The notes beneath the pieces are model-generated. The model searched no databases. It was given only the letters and a program-made list of their open reading frames with translations, and had not been told where the DNA came from. Below are positions 40,901 through 51,243 of a DNA stretch of 55,118 nucleotides, in pieces. The translations under genes were made by a program, and so were the position numbers. The DNA is from Jatrophihabitans sp. (GTDB taxonomy: Bacteria > Actinomycetota > Actinomycetes > Mycobacteriales > Jatrophihabitantaceae), in the NCBI GenBank assembly GCA_036399055.1, contig DASWNX010000019.1, forward strand, positions 1 through 55,118, read 5' to 3'. How positions within the stretch are numbered: position 1 is the first letter of the stretch; each line of letters begins with the position of its first letter.

Positions 40901-43900
40901 CGCCGGGCTGGGTGCCGCGTGCCTTCGACAGCTCGCGCACCACCAGCACGCCGCTCATCGCCGAGTGGTCCATGTCCTGCCACAGCCGGTCCTGGACCGC
41001 GCGGGCCTGCTCGGCGAAGCCGGCGTCGGCGGCCACGTCCACCTCGAGCAGCACCAGCGAGGTGAAGTCGCCGAGCACCGAGTTGATGTCCGGGTGCAAC
41101 GGCAGCCGGTTGAACAGCGGCAGGCTCAGGGTGAAGCGCGGCTGCCGGCTCCACAGCGCCAGCACCTCGGCGAACGCGGTCAGCAGCAGCGTCGAGGCGG
41201 TCACCCCGTGCCGTCCGGCGATCGCCTTCAGCGCGTTCCACTGCTCGGCTGGCAGCACCTGCTGGTAGCGGGTGAAACGCGGCCGGCGGACGGTGTCGGG
41301 CTGGCGGGCCAGCGGCAGGTCCGGCGGCCCGGCCAGGCTTCCGGCCCGCTGCTGCCAGTACCGCCGGGCGCGCTGGTAGCGCGGGCCCTGCCGCAGCGAC
41401 CGCTCGGCGAGCACGCAGTCGCGGAAGGTCACTCCCAACGGCGGCAGCTCGGCGTCGGGGTCGGTGTAGAGCTGAGCCAGCTCGCGCTCCAGCAGGTCGG
41501 TGCTCGCGGCGTCGAGAATCAGGGCGTCGGTGCTCAGGTGCAGCCGGACCTCGCCGTCGAGCAGGGTCACCGCGAACTCGAACAGCGGCCAGCGGCCGGC
41601 GTCGAACAGCTGGTGCGACATCCGGTCCCGGATCTCGGCCAGCCCGCGGTCGGCATCCGACGGCGCCAGGCCGCGCAGATCGTGGTGGGTCATCTGGTAC
41701 GGCGGCGTCTGGGCCAGCACCCGCTGCTGGCCGTCGGAGGAGAACACCGCCCGTAGCATGTCGTGCCGGTCGATCAACCGGTTGAGCGCCCGGGTGAAGC
41801 GGTCGGAGTCGAACTCGGGCAGCCGGATCTCCTCATAGCCGTGCGCGCCGACCCCGCCGAGGGAGATGGTGGAGTCCCGGCCCACCCAGTAGGCCTGCTG
41901 GATGTCGGTCAGCGGGAAGGGCTGGTGGCGACCGGCCGGGTCGGGCGCCAGCCGCGGCAGCACCAGCGCCTCCTCGGCGGCGTCCCCGTCCGGCAGCGCA
42001 CCGGCGGGCTGCTCGGTCGACTGGCGGGCCAGATGGCTGGCCAGGTCGGCCAGCACCGGATGCTGGAACAGGCTGCGCAGCGACAGCCGCGCCGACATCC
42101 GCTGGTTGACGGCGGCGATCAGCCGGGTCGCCAGCAGCGAGTGCCCGCCCAGGGCGAAGAAGTCATCCCGCGCCCCGACCCGGTCCAGGCGCAGCACCTC
42201 GGCCCAGATCTCAGCCAGCCGCGCCTGGGTCTCGGTGGCCGGCGGCTGGTAGCCGGCCGCGTCACCGGCGCGCTCCGGCGCGGGCAGCGCCCGGCGGTCC
42301 AGCTTGCCGTTCACCGTCAGCGGCAACCGCTCCAGCGGCACCCATCGGGTCGGCACCAGGTGCCCCGGCAGCCGCTGGGCCAGTTGCTCGCGCGCGGCCT
42401 CAACGGTGATGGCGCCAACCAGGTAGCCGACCAGGTGCTGATCACCCGGCTGGTCCTCGCGCACCAGCACGGCCGCCTCCCGCACGCCGGGCAGCGCCAG
42501 CAGCGCGCTCTCCACCTCGCCGAGCTCCACCCGGAAGCCGCGCACCTTCACCTGACGGTCGGCGCGGCCGGTGTAATCCAGGCTGCCGTCGGGATGCCGG
42601 CGGACCAGGTCGCCGGTCCGGTACATCCGCTCGCCCGCCGCGCCGAACGGGTCGGGCAGGAAACGCTGCGCGGTCAACCCCGGCCGGTGCAGGTAGCCGC
42701 GGGCCAGGCTGGCGCCGGCGATGTAGAGCTCGCCGACGACGCCGACCGGAACCGGCTGCAACCGGGCGTCGAGGACGTAGAGCCGGGTGTTGTCCACGGC
42801 CGTCCCGATCGAGGGCAGCGCCGGCCAGCGGTCGGCGTCGGCGACCGGCAACACCTCCTGGCTGGCCGCGTGCGTCTCGGTGGGGCCGTACTGGTTGTAG
42901 AACCGCTCGCCGCCGAGCCGCCGCAGCCAGGCCCGCAGCTGGTCGTTGACCTGCAGCGCCTCACCGGCGGTGATGATCTCGCAGCCGGACGGCGGCCCGG
43001 GCAGGGCGCTGTCTGCTAAGCCCGCCACCTGCTGCAGCACCGCGGACGGCAGGAACGCGCGCTGCACATCGTGCTCGGCCAGGAAGCGGTCCAGCCGGTC
43101 CAGCTCCTGGTGGCTGCCGTCGGGCAGCAACACCAGGGTGGCCCCCTGGCACAGCGTGCTCCACACCTCCTGGAAGGAGACGTCGAAGCTGATGGAGGCG
43201 AACTGCAGCACCCTGGCGGCGGGCCGGCTGCCGGCTGTCGCGCGGGTCAGCTGCCACTGCACCAGGTTGTCGGCGGTGCGCCAGGTCTGGGCGACGCCTT
43301 TGGGCTGGCCGGTCGAGCCGGAGGTGTAGAGGACGTAGGCCAGCTGGGCGGGCAGCCGGTCGACCGCCGGGTCCTGGACCGGCGCGCCGGCCCAGCCGAC
43401 GGAGTCGGTGTCGAGGCAGAGCACTGCAAGCGAGCCTGGGGCCAGCGCCCCGGCCAGCGCCGCCCGGGTGCTGCTGTCGGTGAGCAGCATCGCCGGCCGG
43501 CTGTCGGCCAGCAGGAAGCCCAGCCGCTGCGCCGGATACCCGGAGTCCAGCGGCAGGTAGGCCGCGCCTGCCTTGAGCACGGCGGCCAGCGCGACGATCA
43601 GCTCGGGGCAGCGCGGCAGGCAGACCGCGATCACCGAGTCGGGCCCGACGCCCTGGCCGCGCAGGTGATGGGCCAGCTGGTTGGCGGCGGCGTCGAGCTG
43701 GGCGTAGGTCAGCCTCTGGCTGCCGGACTCCACCGCGATGGCGTGCGGGGTGGCGGCGACCTGTGCCCGGAACAGCTCGGCGATGGTGTGGGCCACCGGC
43801 TGGTCGGTGGAGTGCGCCTCCTGCGCCAGCCGCCGGCGTTCGGCCGCGTCCACCAGGGCCAGCGTCGCGGCGGGCTGGTCCGGCTGCCGGGCCAGCTGGT

Positions 43901-46900
43901 CCAGGGCGTGTCGCAGGTAGCCGGCGATGCGCTCGGCCGACTCCGCGTTGAACAGCGCGCTGGCGTACTCCAGGGTCCCCACGACCCGGCCGTCGGACTC
44001 CCCGAGTGACAGCGTCAGGTCGTACTTGGCCACCGAGCTGACCGCGCCCAGCGCGCGCACCTGCACGCCAGGCAGCTTCAATTCGGAATTCTCGTTGTTC
44101 TGCCAGGCGAAAAGGACTCCGAACACCGGCGCGTGGGCCAGGCTGCGAGCCGGGTTGACCAGCTCGACCACCTGCTCGAACGGCAGGTCCTGGTGCTCCA
44201 GCGCCGCCAGCGTCACCGCGCGCACCCGCTGCAGCAGCTCGGCGCCGGTGGGGTCGCCGGTCAGGTCGACCCGCAACGCCAGGGTGTTGACGAAGAACCC
44301 GATCAGGTTCTCCAGCTCGGGCCGCCGGCGGTTGGCGGTGGGCGTGCCGATGACCACCTCGTCCTGCCCGGACAGCCGGCTGAGCACCAGCGCCCAGCCG
44401 GTCAGCACGGTCATGAACAGCGTGCAGCCATGCCGCTGGCTCAGCGCGTGCAGTGAGGCGGTCAGCTCGGCGTCGAGCTCGACCCGCAGTTGGTCACCGC
44501 GGTAGTCCTGCTCGGCGGGACGGGGGGTGTCGGTCGGCAGTTCGAGCAGCGCCGGCGCGCCGTCCAGGGCCCGCTTCCAGTACTCGCACTGGCCGGCCAG
44601 CACCTCACCGCTCAGCCACTGGCGCTGCCAGGCCGCGTAGTCGGCGTACTGCGCCGGCAGCGGCGGCAACTGCGCCGGCCGGCCCTCGCGCAGGGCGGCG
44701 TAGAGCACGCCGAGCTCGCGGGCCAGCACGTCGATCGACCAGCCGTCAGACATCACGTGGTGCAGGGTCAGCAGCAGCACGTGCCGCCGCGGACCCAGCA
44801 CCACCAGCCGGCCGCGGGCCAGCGGCCCCCGGGCCAGGTCGAAGGGCTCGGCGGCTTCCTGACCTCGGATGCCGACCAGCTCGGCCTCGGCGTCGGCGTG
44901 GCCGCTCAGGTCCACGATCGCCAGCTGAAAGCCGGTGTCGGCCGGGTCGATCTGCTGAACGGGCGAGCCTGAGACGGTAACCAGGCGGGTGCGCAGCGCC
45001 TCGTGCCGAGCGGCCAGCGCGTCGAGGGCGCCGGCCAGCGCCGACCGGTCCAGCGGGCCGTCCAGGCTGAACGCCTCGACCACGTGGTAGGCCTCGCTGC
45101 CGCCTTCCAGCTGCGCCAGGAACCACAGCCGCTGCTGGGCGAAGGACGGCGCCAGCGGCCCGGTCCGGTCGGCCACGGGTATGGGTGGCAGGCCCTGCTG
45201 ACCGGCTGATGTCAGCTGCTGCGCTGAGGTCAGCCGCTCGGCCAGGCGCGCCACCGTGGGGGCGGCGAACAGCGCGGTGGCCGGCGCCTGATGGCCCAGT
45301 CGCTGGCTGATCCTCGACATCGCCCGGGCGGCCAGCAGCGAGTGCCCGCCCAGGGCGAAGAAATCGTCGTGCCGGGAGATCGGGCGCACCTCGAGCAGCT
45401 CGGCGAAGATCGTGGCCAGCTCGCTCTCCAGCGGCCCGACCGGCTCGGCGTGCTCACCCTGGCCGAAGGACTGCGCGTCGGGCGCGGGCAGGGCCTGCCG
45501 GTCGAGCTTGCCGTTGGGCGTCAGCGGCCAGGCGGCCAGGCGCACGTAGGCGGCCGGCGCCATGTGCGCGGGCAACGTCTGGGCCAGCCACTGCCGGACG
45601 GCGTCGGCGCTGGGGCCGGCCGGCTCGCTCTCGGAGTCGGGGCCGTCGCTGGGAGGGTCGGCGAGGTAGTAGGCCACCAGGCGCCGGTCGCCGTCGGCGA
45701 GCTCTCGGGGGGTCACCACCGCCTCCCGCACCCCGGGGCAGGTCGTCAACCGAGCCTCGATCTCGCCCAACTCGACCCGGAAGCCGCGGATCTTGACCTG
45801 GTAGTCCTCGCGTCCCAGGAACTCCAGCTCACCGCTGGGCAGCCATCGGCCGAGGTCGCCGGTGCGGTACAGCCGCTCGCCGTCGAGGAACGGGCTGGCC
45901 ACGAAGCGCTCGGCGCTCAGCTCAGGCCGGTTCAGGTAGCCACGGGCTACCCCCGCGCCGCCGATGCAGATCTCCCCGGCCACGCCGTCGGGCGCCGGCT
46001 GCCCCGCCTCATCCAGCAGGTGGATCCGCACGCCGGGCAGCGGCCGGCCGATCGGCAGGATGTCCAGCCGGTCCAGCCCGTGCGCGGGCACCACGTAGTG
46101 GGTGCTGTCGACGCAGGCCTCGGTGACGCCGTAGGCGTGCACGATCTGCACCGTCGGACCGCACAGCTGTCGCAACCGGGCGGCGCTGGCCGCCGTCCAG
46201 ACGTCGGAGCCGCAGACCACCGTCCGCAAGGCGGGCAGGCCGGCGCCGGCGCTCTGCCAGTGCTCCAGCATTGCGTTCAACACCGCGGGGACGAAGTCGG
46301 CGAAGCCGATCTGGCTGCGCCGCATCAGGGCGAGCAGGCCGGCGCCGTCGAGCAGCAGCTCGGACGGGCAGAGCACCAGCCGGCCGCCGAAGCCGAGCGC
46401 GCGCACCACGTCCGCGGTGAACACGTCGAAGGAGAAGCCGGCCATCTGCAGGTGCGCCAGGCCCGGGCGCAAATCCAGCACCTGCCCCCAGGCGTCGGCG
46501 ATGGCAGCCAACTGGCCGTGCTCGACCAGCACCGCCTTCGGCTGGCCGGTGGACCCCGAGGTGTAGATGACGTAGGCCAGGTGCTGGCGGGTCAGGCCGA
46601 CCTGGTGCGGGTCCGGGTCGGTGGTCGGGGCCTCGGCCCAGGCGTCGGTCTCGTCCAGCAGGAGCACGGAGGTGTCGGCCGGGACGGCAGGTCCGACGAT
46701 GGCGGAGGTAGCGGTGTCGGTGATCAGCAGGGTGGGGTCGCTGTCGTGCAGCAGGTAGGCCAGCCGCTGGGTGGGGTAGTCGGGGTCCAGGGGCAGGTAG
46801 GCGCCGCCGGCCTTGAGCACGGCCAGCAGCGCGGTGATGAGCTCAGGGGTGCGGGGCAGGCTGATCGCGACCCGGGTGTCGGGGCCGACGCCGCGCTCGC

Positions 46901-47051
46901 GCAGATGGTGGGCGAGCTGGTTGGCGCGGGCGTTGAGCTGGGCGTAGGTCAGCTGCTCGGTTCCCGCTTCGACGGCGACGGACTCGGGGCCGGCGGCGAC
47001 CTGTGCGCAGAACAGCTGGAGAAAGGTGCGGTACTGCTCAGCTGCCGGCAA
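37932..47051 (-). CDS. NRPS1: A-PCP-C-A-PCP-Cy-A(Cys)-PCP-Ox
   Basis: 3039 aa; TTG start at 47051 with GGAG ten bases before it. Domains: A1 (10-525; pocket DVADVGAVDK, resembling arginine-type codes, with two Asp suited to a cationic side chain), PCP1 (Ser571), C (625-1060; HHVMSDG), A2 (1085-1590; DVQAIAQAAK, not assigned), PCP2 (Ser1638), Cy (1700-2150; DALILD 1842-1847 is the DxxxxD cyclisation motif), A3 (2170-2670; DLFNMSLIWK, close to Cys codes), PCP3 (Ser2717) and a SagB-type nitroreductase oxidase (2800-3015). Cys would be condensed, cyclised and oxidised to a thiazole. The protein ends in an acidic DGAEM repeat tail that may bind the TubC domain of NRPS2. MbtH is encoded directly upstream. 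Substrate codes are by-eye. Confidence 0.94.
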   Translation of the reverse strand: MPAAEQYRTFLQLFCAQVAAGPESVAVEAGTEQLTYAQLNARANQLAHHLRERGVGPDTRVAISLPRTPELITALLAVLKAGGAYLPLDPDYPTQRLAYLLHDSDPTLLITDTATSAIVGPAVPADTSVLLLDETDAWAEAPTTDPDPHQVGLTRQHLAYVIYTSGSTGQPKAVLVEHGQLAAIADAWGQVLDLRPGLAHLQMAGFSFDVFTADVVRALGFGGRLVLCPSELLLDGAGLLALMRRSQIGFADFVPAVLNAMLEHWQSAGAGLPALRTVVCGSDVWTAASAARLRQLCGPTVQIVHAYGVTEACVDSTHYVVPAHGLDRLDILPIGRPLPGVRIHLLDEAGQPAPDGVAGEICIGGAGVARGYLNRPELSAERFVASPFLDGERLYRTGDLGRWLPSGELEFLGREDYQVKIRGFRVELGEIEARLTTCPGVREAVVTPRELADGDRRLVAYYLADPPSDGPDSESEPAGPSADAVRQWLAQTLPAHMAPAAYVRLAAWPLTPNGKLDRQALPAPDAQSFGQGEHAEPVGPLESELATIFAELLEVRPISRHDDFFALGGHSLLAARAMSRISQRLGHQAPATALFAAPTVARLAERLTSAQQLTSAGQQGLPPIPVADRTGPLAPSFAQQRLWFLAQLEGGSEAYHVVEAFSLDGPLDRSALAGALDALAARHEALRTRLVTVSGSPVQQIDPADTGFQLAIVDLSGHADAEAELVGIRGQEAAEPFDLARGPLARGRLVVLGPRRHVLLLTLHHVMSDGWSIDVLARELGVLYAALREGRPAQLPPLPAQYADYAAWQRQWLSGEVLAGQCEYWKRALDGAPALLELPTDTPRPAEQDYRGDQLRVELDAELTASLHALSQRHGCTLFMTVLTGWALVLSRLSGQDEVVIGTPTANRRRPELENLIGFFVNTLALRVDLTGDPTGAELLQRVRAVTLAALEHQDLPFEQVVELVNPARSLAHAPVFGVLFAWQNNENSELKLPGVQVRALGAVSSVAKYDLTLSLGESDGRVVGTLEYASALFNAESAERIAGYLRHALDQLARQPDQPAATLALVDAAERRRLAQEAHSTDQPVAHTIAELFRAQVAATPHAIAVESGSQRLTYAQLDAAANQLAHHLRGQGVGPDSVIAVCLPRCPELIVALAAVLKAGAAYLPLDSGYPAQRLGFLLADSRPAMLLTDSSTRAALAGALAPGSLAVLCLDTDSVGWAGAPVQDPAVDRLPAQLAYVLYTSGSTGQPKGVAQTWRTADNLVQWQLTRATAGSRPAARVLQFASISFDVSFQEVWSTLCQGATLVLLPDGSHQELDRLDRFLAEHDVQRAFLPSAVLQQVAGLADSALPGPPSGCEIITAGEALQVNDQLRAWLRRLGGERFYNQYGPTETHAASQEVLPVADADRWPALPSIGTAVDNTRLYVLDARLQPVPVGVVGELYIAGASLARGYLHRPGLTAQRFLPDPFGAAGERMYRTGDLVRRHPDGSLDYTGRADRQVKVRGFRVELGEVESALLALPGVREAAVLVREDQPGDQHLVGYLVGAITVEAAREQLAQRLPGHLVPTRWVPLERLPLTVNGKLDRRALPAPERAGDAAGYQPPATETQARLAEIWAEVLRLDRVGARDDFFALGGHSLLATRLIAAVNQRMSARLSLRSLFQHPVLADLASHLARQSTEQPAGALPDGDAAEEALVLPRLAPDPAGRHQPFPLTDIQQAYWVGRDSTISLGGVGAHGYEEIRLPEFDSDRFTRALNRLIDRHDMLRAVFSSDGQQRVLAQTPPYQMTHHDLRGLAPSDADRGLAEIRDRMSHQLFDAGRWPLFEFAVTLLDGEVRLHLSTDALILDAASTDLLERELAQLYTDPDAELPPLGVTFRDCVLAERSLRQGPRYQRARRYWQQRAGSLAGPPDLPLARQPDTVRRPRFTRYQQVLPAEQWNALKAIAGRHGVTASTLLLTAFAEVLALWSRQPRFTLSLPLFNRLPLHPDINSVLGDFTSLVLLEVDVAADAGFAEQARAVQDRLWQDMDHSAMSGVLVVRELSKARGTQPGAMPVVFNSTVGMADTAPGQAQFTEGDLARALGGETAHSITQTPQVWIDHTVFEVQGRLQFNWDSIDELFGEGMVAQMFAAYCALLDRLAEPAAWQATVDQLLPLARLQPSVQPSPPALPLLHELFQRRAQAQPEAVAVLAADRQLSYGQLDLQARRLAGRLQAAGVRPGELVALSLERGWEQVAATLAVLYAGAAYLPMDPTLPAERVAHLLERTEARLVLVQPGRANAVELPAGVSALAVDEGSCGPAGPDWQPVSRTGDDLAYVIYTSGSTGAPKGVMIDHRGAVNTLLDVNQRFAVGPADRVLALSSLSFDLSVFDIFGALAAGAAVVLLRPQLAGDPAHWLELLHAHRVSVWNSVPTLLGMLVEYAEGGRELPPSLRLVMLSGDWIPLALPGRLRRLAPAAQVHSLGGATEASIWSIHYPIGELDPAWRSVPYGKALANQQFHVLDDALRPCPTWVPGQLHIGGIGLAQGYWRDEARTAASFITHPITGERLYRTGDLGRLLPSGDIEFLGREDGQVKVHGYRVELGEIEATLEAHPAVRAAAVRVWGQAHGDKRLAGYVVVDRAGQGQDEPSRHELTEHLAGKLPAYMVPSSITFLDSFPLSTNGKVDRSRLPEPGRASQPAAEAPAVRSPAELRLVAIVEGVLDQPCIAAEANLLQLGATSIDVVRIANALSSELGFRPQLAQLMRKPTLTELLAMFGQHCREQAIAARAQRGAQHAPGASSGPASADGVGVVEDPRARQQLKAAGLGLRSVDSGAPAVALAAPTDPAFARRYAQLRSVRQFRTEPVGVQTLSQLLAWLSQRELDGRGKYLYGSAGSSYPVQTYLYLKPGRVAGVPGGAYYYDPSEHRLVAVGAGRTLSPDAYDYFVNRPVFQAAAFALFLVAELAAIEPLYGSESLGFCQVEAGAMAQLLTMAAPELGVGLCGIGSVERAELAPLLELGPTHQLVYSMVGGLRAPQPGSIELDGAEMDGAEMDGAEMEQIEI
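37951..37995. repeat. three 15-bp tandem units encoding the acidic tail of NRPS1
   Basis: Units of ATCTCGGCGCCGTCC (one with a single change) at 37951, 37966 and 37981 encode DGAEM three times at the extreme C-terminus. The NRPS2 start codon follows immediately. Confidence 0.88.
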
Positions 47052-47274
47052 GACCGATGCTCTCCTGTTCCGCCATCGCCTCGATCAAGCTTGCGGGGCG
47101 CATATCCGTCCAGTGCCGCTCGACGTAGTCCAGGCACTCCTGCCGGCTGCTGGCCGGCAACGCGATCGTCCAGCCCGCCGGGACGCCGGCGAACGCCGGC
47201 CACAGCGCGTGCTGCGCTTCGCCGTTGACCACGACGAGGTACTGGGCGTCGGGATCGTCGAACGGATTGCTCAC
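47038..47274 (-). CDS. MbtH-like NRPS accessory protein
   Basis: 78 aa from the GTG at 47274 ([12 protein letters not shown]), the usual MbtH N-terminus. An upstream in-frame GTG at 47310 would add 12 unusual residues. All signature features are present: NPFDD, the conserved [19 protein letters not shown] segment with the Trp pair, RQECLDYV, and [11 protein letters not shown]. MbtH proteins bind adenylation domains and are needed for their solubility or activity. The stop lies 14 bases inside NRPS1, so the two are translationally coupled. One or more of the four to five A domains nearby is the likely partner. Confidence 0.95.
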   Translation of the reverse strand: MSNPFDDPDAQYLVVVNGEAQHALWPAFAGVPAGWTIALPASSRQECLDYVERHWTDMRPASLIEAMAEQESIGLAGS

Positions 47275-47643
47275 CGTCGTATCCGGCGGCGAGCAAGGGA
47301 AAAAGCGCACGATGCACCAGCGGACGGTAGAGCCATGGCCGCGAGCATATCGGCTGAATTTCAGTTGGCTAGGGAGTTCTCCTTTTCAAACCCAGAAAGC
47401 GACCGCAGACACCTCGGTGTGGCACGGAATGCGGGCCTCAATGAGATCCAGGCACACAATTTGCTTCTGCACCAGCAAAACGGGCGATCGAGGACCGAGG
47501 CAATAGTCTTGCTCATACCGTTTTAGCCAAATACTGCCGAGGTGCCGGTGGAGTTCAAATCCCGCCCGATCCGGCAGCAATTCAGCCGGTGTGAATTCCC
47601 AACTCGATAGCCGCCAGCGATAGCTCGGTGCGGGTCCCTGCCG
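47275..47643. promoter_or_regulatory. 369-bp non-coding gap, probable promoter of the NRPS operon
   Basis: No convincing gene. The sequence is clearly richer in A+T than its surroundings. It contains an 11-bp dyad (CTGAA-T-TTCAG, 47354-47364) and an AATTCA/TGAATT inverted repeat with a 7-base spacer around 47579-47597. It separates the HDO genes from MbtH-NRPS1. I cannot place -35/-10 boxes with confidence. Confidence 0.5.
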
Positions 47644-49218
47644 CTAACCCCCGGTTGCCGACTGCTGCGCGTGCAGGTGGCCGAGCAGCTGGCGGGGTGT
47701 CACTCCGAACGGTCCGTGCAACCGGTCGTTCGCGGCATCGGTGTAGTACCAGTGCAGCTCCTCCCAGGCCCTGAAATTGAGTTCCAGCAGAAACAGCAGG
47801 TGGTCCATCGCCCGTCGCTGACCGGCCGGACTGACGACCGGCACCTGCGCGAGCAACCGGCGAGCCATGGTTGTGTGGTCGAGCTCGACGTTGACCTCCT
47901 CGTGCTGGCGCATCACCTGTGCCGCGTCGGTCCCGGCCAGGGCGCCTGCCTGTTCCAGCAGGTCATTGACAGGAGTGCGGGTGCCGGGCAAACCCTCGGT
48001 CACCATCACCGATGCCAAGAAGCCGACCGGGTCGGTGGCGGCGATCCGGGCGAAGACATCGAGGTAGGTGACCCAGGCCGGCAGCGCGGTGGCCAGCACC
48101 ACCTCGGATTCGGTCAGGCCGAGGGCGAGGCAGGTCTGCAGCTCGAAGACCTCATGCCCGACCTCTTCGGCGTAATACCTGAACAGGCTGTCGCGCAGCT
48201 CCGGTCGCAGGCGTTTGGCCAGCAGCGGAAGTATGATCTCGACGAACCGGCGGGTGATCAGGTACTGCTCCAGGTACGTGCCGAGCGCCAGCCGGTCCGG
48301 CCGGTCACCATCGCTGGGCGCGCCGCTGCCGAGCGTGCGGTGGTAGCTCGACGGCCCCAGGACCCGCAACCCCCGCACCGCCAGGCGCTCGCCTGCCAGC
48401 GCCAGGTTCGTGCCGCTGCACGGGCCGGTTGCGGTGTCCGCCGCGCTCAGCTCCAACAACCGGTCGTTGCCCGGCCCGGCTGCCCGGCCCAGGGTCACCA
48501 CGAGGCAGCTCAGCTGGGTGGCGGTCTCGGCGAGGTCGTAGGGACCGCCGGCGAGCTCCGCGAGTAACCGGAGCGCCAGCTCGCCGTCCCCGCCCGCCGG
48601 GTCGGCCTCGCGCAGTGCCAGGCAGGTCAGAAGAACTGCCGCAGGTGCGGTGTAGCGCCAGTGGGTGAGCAGCTGGTCGACCAGGTGGCCGTAGAAGTCC
48701 GTCGCCGGCCGGATCCGGGCCGCGCCGCCCGCCGCCGGTAAACCCGAAAGCCCCAGCTCGCTGGCAAGCTCGATAAGCAGGCTGTGGGCATGCGCCAGCG
48801 TGCTGCCCAGCACGGTGGCCAGCCGGTCAGCCATCGGCGCCGGCGCCAGCTCGCTCAGCTCGTCCAGCCAGCGCCGTGCCTGGGCGGCCAGCTCGAGGTA
48901 GCGATCGGTCTCAGCTGCGGCCACCGCACTGAGCTGATCGTCGGCCTCGGCGATCAGGCCGAACACGTCCAGACTCTCCACCAGCTTCGACCAGGGACTG
49001 GGCTTGCGCAGTTCGAGCCACACCTCATGTTCGGGGTCACGCATGGAGCTCAGCAACCGCGCCATCGCCTGCTGGCTGACCCCGTCCGGGGGCCCGAGCT
49101 CGAAGGTCTCCTCGGCGGCACACAGCAGGATCTCGCCCGACGGATCGGTCTGAACCTCCGCCACCTGCAGGAACGGCTTGCGGTAGGAGGCGAGGGACCA
49201 CGTTGTCATGGGCGTCAC
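47644..49218 (-). CDS. HDO-like protein with RRE-like N-domain (third of three; partly degenerate ligands)
   Basis: 524 aa, GTG start overlapping the previous stop; an ATG three codons on is also possible. Residues 1-95 resemble a winged-helix peptide-binding domain as found at the N-terminus of E1-like/TOMM proteins (SGEILLCAAEETFEL, then LVESLDVFGLIAEAD). A long helical insert follows. From about residue 300 an HDO-like core appears: GTYLEQYLITRRF, FRYYAEEVGHEVFELQTCLALGL (split here by position 345-367) and RQHEEVNVELDHTT. Compared with its two neighbours the first motif is ExxL instead of ExxH, so one metal ligand seems lost. It may be a structural partner. The protein is much larger than usual HDOs (about 250 aa). 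Its reaction is unknown. Confidence 0.75.
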   Translation of the reverse strand: MTPMTTWSLASYRKPFLQVAEVQTDPSGEILLCAAEETFELGPPDGVSQQAMARLLSSMRDPEHEVWLELRKPSPWSKLVESLDVFGLIAEADDQLSAVAAAETDRYLELAAQARRWLDELSELAPAPMADRLATVLGSTLAHAHSLLIELASELGLSGLPAAGGAARIRPATDFYGHLVDQLLTHWRYTAPAAVLLTCLALREADPAGGDGELALRLLAELAGGPYDLAETATQLSCLVVTLGRAAGPGNDRLLELSAADTATGPCSGTNLALAGERLAVRGLRVLGPSSYHRTLGSGAPSDGDRPDRLALGTYLEQYLITRRFVEIILPLLAKRLRPELRDSLFRYYAEEVGHEVFELQTCLALGLTESEVVLATALPAWVTYLDVFARIAATDPVGFLASVMVTEGLPGTRTPVNDLLEQAGALAGTDAAQVMRQHEEVNVELDHTTMARRLLAQVPVVSPAGQRRAMDHLLFLLELNFRAWEELHWYYTDAANDRLHGPFGVTPRQLLGHLHAQQSATGG

Positions 49219-50210
49219 TCCGCGTCCGGCTCGAAGATTCGCAGCGCCAGCTCCGGGCCGGCGTAGTGCAGCAGGATGTCGCGCTCCAGCCTGCTCAGCG
49301 ATTCCACCAAAGCGGCCACCTGCTTGAGCACCGCCTGCGCATGCTCCAAGCCCAGGGCGCTGGTGGTGCTCAGCAGCGCCAGCGACACGTCGGCATGCCC
49401 GGCGTCGGCGTTGACGTCGGAGTGATCCAACAGCGGTTGAATGAACTCGGCCGGAAGCTCCAGCGACCGGGCGCGTTCGGCGAAGGCTCGGTTGAACTGC
49501 GGGGAGGGTTCCTCGACCACCGACAGGCAGGCTGCGAACGCCAGCGGATCCTGCGCGGCCACCGCGCCGAGCGTGGCGCAGACGGCGAAGGTCGCCGGCA
49601 GCGGCTGGGTGCTGGCGAGCACCGGTCCTGGCACCCCGACAGCGGCCAGCGCCGAACGGGTCATCCGATCGTGCCCGATCTCATCGCGCAGGAAGTTCTG
49701 CAGGATTCCGTAGGCATCCGGGTGCCAGGCGTGCGCCAGCGCCGGTGCGATCAGGGCGGGGCTCTGCCAGACGACGTGGTGGTACTCCAAGGCGTAACCG
49801 ATCAGCTGATTGCGGGTCGCGGTCCCGTTCGTCATCCGGGTGAACAGCTCCGAACCGGCGCTGGTCGCTTGCAACCGGCGGGTGAATCGCCGCACCAGCC
49901 GGTACAACTGCTCGCCGGTCATGGTCGCCGGCGCCGGCCGCTCGTCCTCGGTCAGCAGTCCCAGCCGGTCCAGCTCGTCCAGCATGCCGTCGAAGTCACT
50001 CAGGTTGGGAGCGCGTTCCCGCAGCTGGGTGGACGGCGCGCCGGCCATCAGCCCCTCCAGCAGTTCAGCGACCTCCGCTGCCGCGAAGTCCGGCACGTCC
50101 AGGTCCGCGCTCTGGCTTCGGTAGGTCAGGGCGAAGCCGGCATCGGCGCGGGTGATTTGGACCCCGGGCCGCAGCCGGGGCCGCCGGAAGAAGGTGTGGG
50201 TCGCGGTCAC
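49215..50210 (-). CDS. HDO-like protein with RRE-like N-domain (second of three)
   Basis: 331 aa; GTG start overlapping the preceding stop (GTGA). Residues 1-92 form a winged-helix-like domain: RRPRLRPGVQITRADAG, VAELLEGLMAG, then LDELDRLGLLTEDE, the pattern of RiPP recognition elements in TOMM E1-like proteins. Residues 105-320 follow the haem-oxygenase-like fold: ALEYHHV (ExxH), FLRDEIGHDRMTRSALAAVG (Glu ligand and GHD) and LDHSDVNADAGH. The last motif is H-x3-N-x4-H rather than the common H-x3-D-x2-H. Its relatives use diiron and O2 for N-oxygenation, C-C cleavage or decarboxylation. The fused peptide-binding domain suggests that the substrate is peptide-borne. The reaction is unknown. Confidence 0.8.
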   Translation of the reverse strand: MTATHTFFRRPRLRPGVQITRADAGFALTYRSQSADLDVPDFAAAEVAELLEGLMAGAPSTQLRERAPNLSDFDGMLDELDRLGLLTEDERPAPATMTGEQLYRLVRRFTRRLQATSAGSELFTRMTNGTATRNQLIGYALEYHHVVWQSPALIAPALAHAWHPDAYGILQNFLRDEIGHDRMTRSALAAVGVPGPVLASTQPLPATFAVCATLGAVAAQDPLAFAACLSVVEEPSPQFNRAFAERARSLELPAEFIQPLLDHSDVNADAGHADVSLALLSTTSALGLEHAQAVLKQVAALVESLSRLERDILLHYAGPELALRIFEPDAE

Positions 50211-51241
50211 AGCGCTTCCTCGGCTGTTCCGATGCCCATGACGTCCCCCACCAGGCCAGAGATCGATCGCAGCAGCGTTGTGGCGGTGCTGTAGTGCTCC
50301 CAGATCCCGCGGTAGAAGTCGTCGTACAACTCGACGAACAGCACGGTGCGCGCCCGCAACCGGCTCAAGGTCTGCGCGCTGATCGCCGGGATGTCGGCAA
50401 AGACCTGGCGGGTCAGGCTGCCGTGCCCGCCGGCCAGGTTGATCTGCGAGTGGGTCCGCATCGGGCCCACCAGGTCCGGATCGACGTCGCGGCTCTCACA
50501 GGCCCGCACGAATGAGTCGACCGCGAGATCTCGGCCTTCCAGCACACCGATCGTGGTGATGAAGAAGAGTGGGTCGGTCCGCGACCACCAGGCCAAGGAG
50601 TTGCACAACGCCGCTGTAGTCTGCAGGGGAATCGTGTCGGCCAGATCGTCGCGGGTGTGCCCCAGGGACTTCAGCGAGTTCAGGATCAGCTCGTCGTGGC
50701 CGCTCTCCTCTACGAAGAACTCGTTTAGGCTGACCCGGACGCCCCGGGAGTAGGGATAGCTGAGCGCCGGGGCGTCGAACCAGCTTTCCCGGAACAGGAA
50801 GTGGTAGTTCTCCACGATGGTGCCCTGCAGGACTAGCTCGGGAATCACCGCGGCAGGGTCCTGCATCGCCTGCCAGTACGGGTTCTTGTACAGCGTGTCG
50901 TACAGCTGGCCGGTGACCAGGTCCTCCAGCTCCAGCAATGCCGCTGTGCCACTGATCGGCTGGTGAGCCGGGCCGCCTTCCCGCACCAGATCTCCCCGGA
51001 CTAGGTCCTGGTCGGCGAGCTGGGAAACAAGCTGGGCCGCTTCGGGCAGCGGCAGGCCGGCGGCAGCCGCGGCCGCGCTGACCTCCTGGGTGCCGTCCAG
51101 CGCGGTCAGGAAGCGGTGCACCGTGTCGAGGTGTTCGGCCGGCGCCTGGACCTCGACCGCGTCAGGCCCCTCGCCCAGCACCAGGAGGTCCTCGACCCGG
51201 GCGATGCCCGCGAGCAGCCGCGGACGTGCCGCAGAGACCAT
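50207..51241 (-). CDS. HDO-like protein with RRE-like N-domain (first of three)
   Basis: 344 aa, two bases after the Nudix-TPP gene. Residues 1-88: ARPRLLAGIARVEDLLVLGE, then RFLTALDGTQEVSAAAAAAG and LVSQLADQDLVRGD. This is very like the N-terminal winged helix of TOMM E1-like cyclodehydratase partners (the 'LDGt.t.a.l...g' pattern). Residues 105-320 are HDO-like: TIVENYHFLF (ExxH), NEFFVEESGHDELILNSLKSLG (Glu and GHD) and MRTHSQINLAGGH (H-x3-N-x4-H). The ExxH and Glu ligands are kept, but the canonical Asp of the last motif is replaced by Asn or shifted, as in its two neighbours. The three genes share 4-base overlaps, so the proteins probably act together on one substrate. Confidence 0.8.
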   Translation of the reverse strand: MVSAARPRLLAGIARVEDLLVLGEGPDAVEVQAPAEHLDTVHRFLTALDGTQEVSAAAAAAGLPLPEAAQLVSQLADQDLVRGDLVREGGPAHQPISGTAALLELEDLVTGQLYDTLYKNPYWQAMQDPAAVIPELVLQGTIVENYHFLFRESWFDAPALSYPYSRGVRVSLNEFFVEESGHDELILNSLKSLGHTRDDLADTIPLQTTAALCNSLAWWSRTDPLFFITTIGVLEGRDLAVDSFVRACESRDVDPDLVGPMRTHSQINLAGGHGSLTRQVFADIPAISAQTLSRLRARTVLFVELYDDFYRGIWEHYSTATTLLRSISGLVGDVMGIGTAEEAL

Positions 51242-51243
51242 CG

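Noticed and set aside
45291-47228. 645-codon plus-strand open frame opposite NRPS1
   Set aside because: A shadow of adenylation and condensation codons, without domain or ribosome site.
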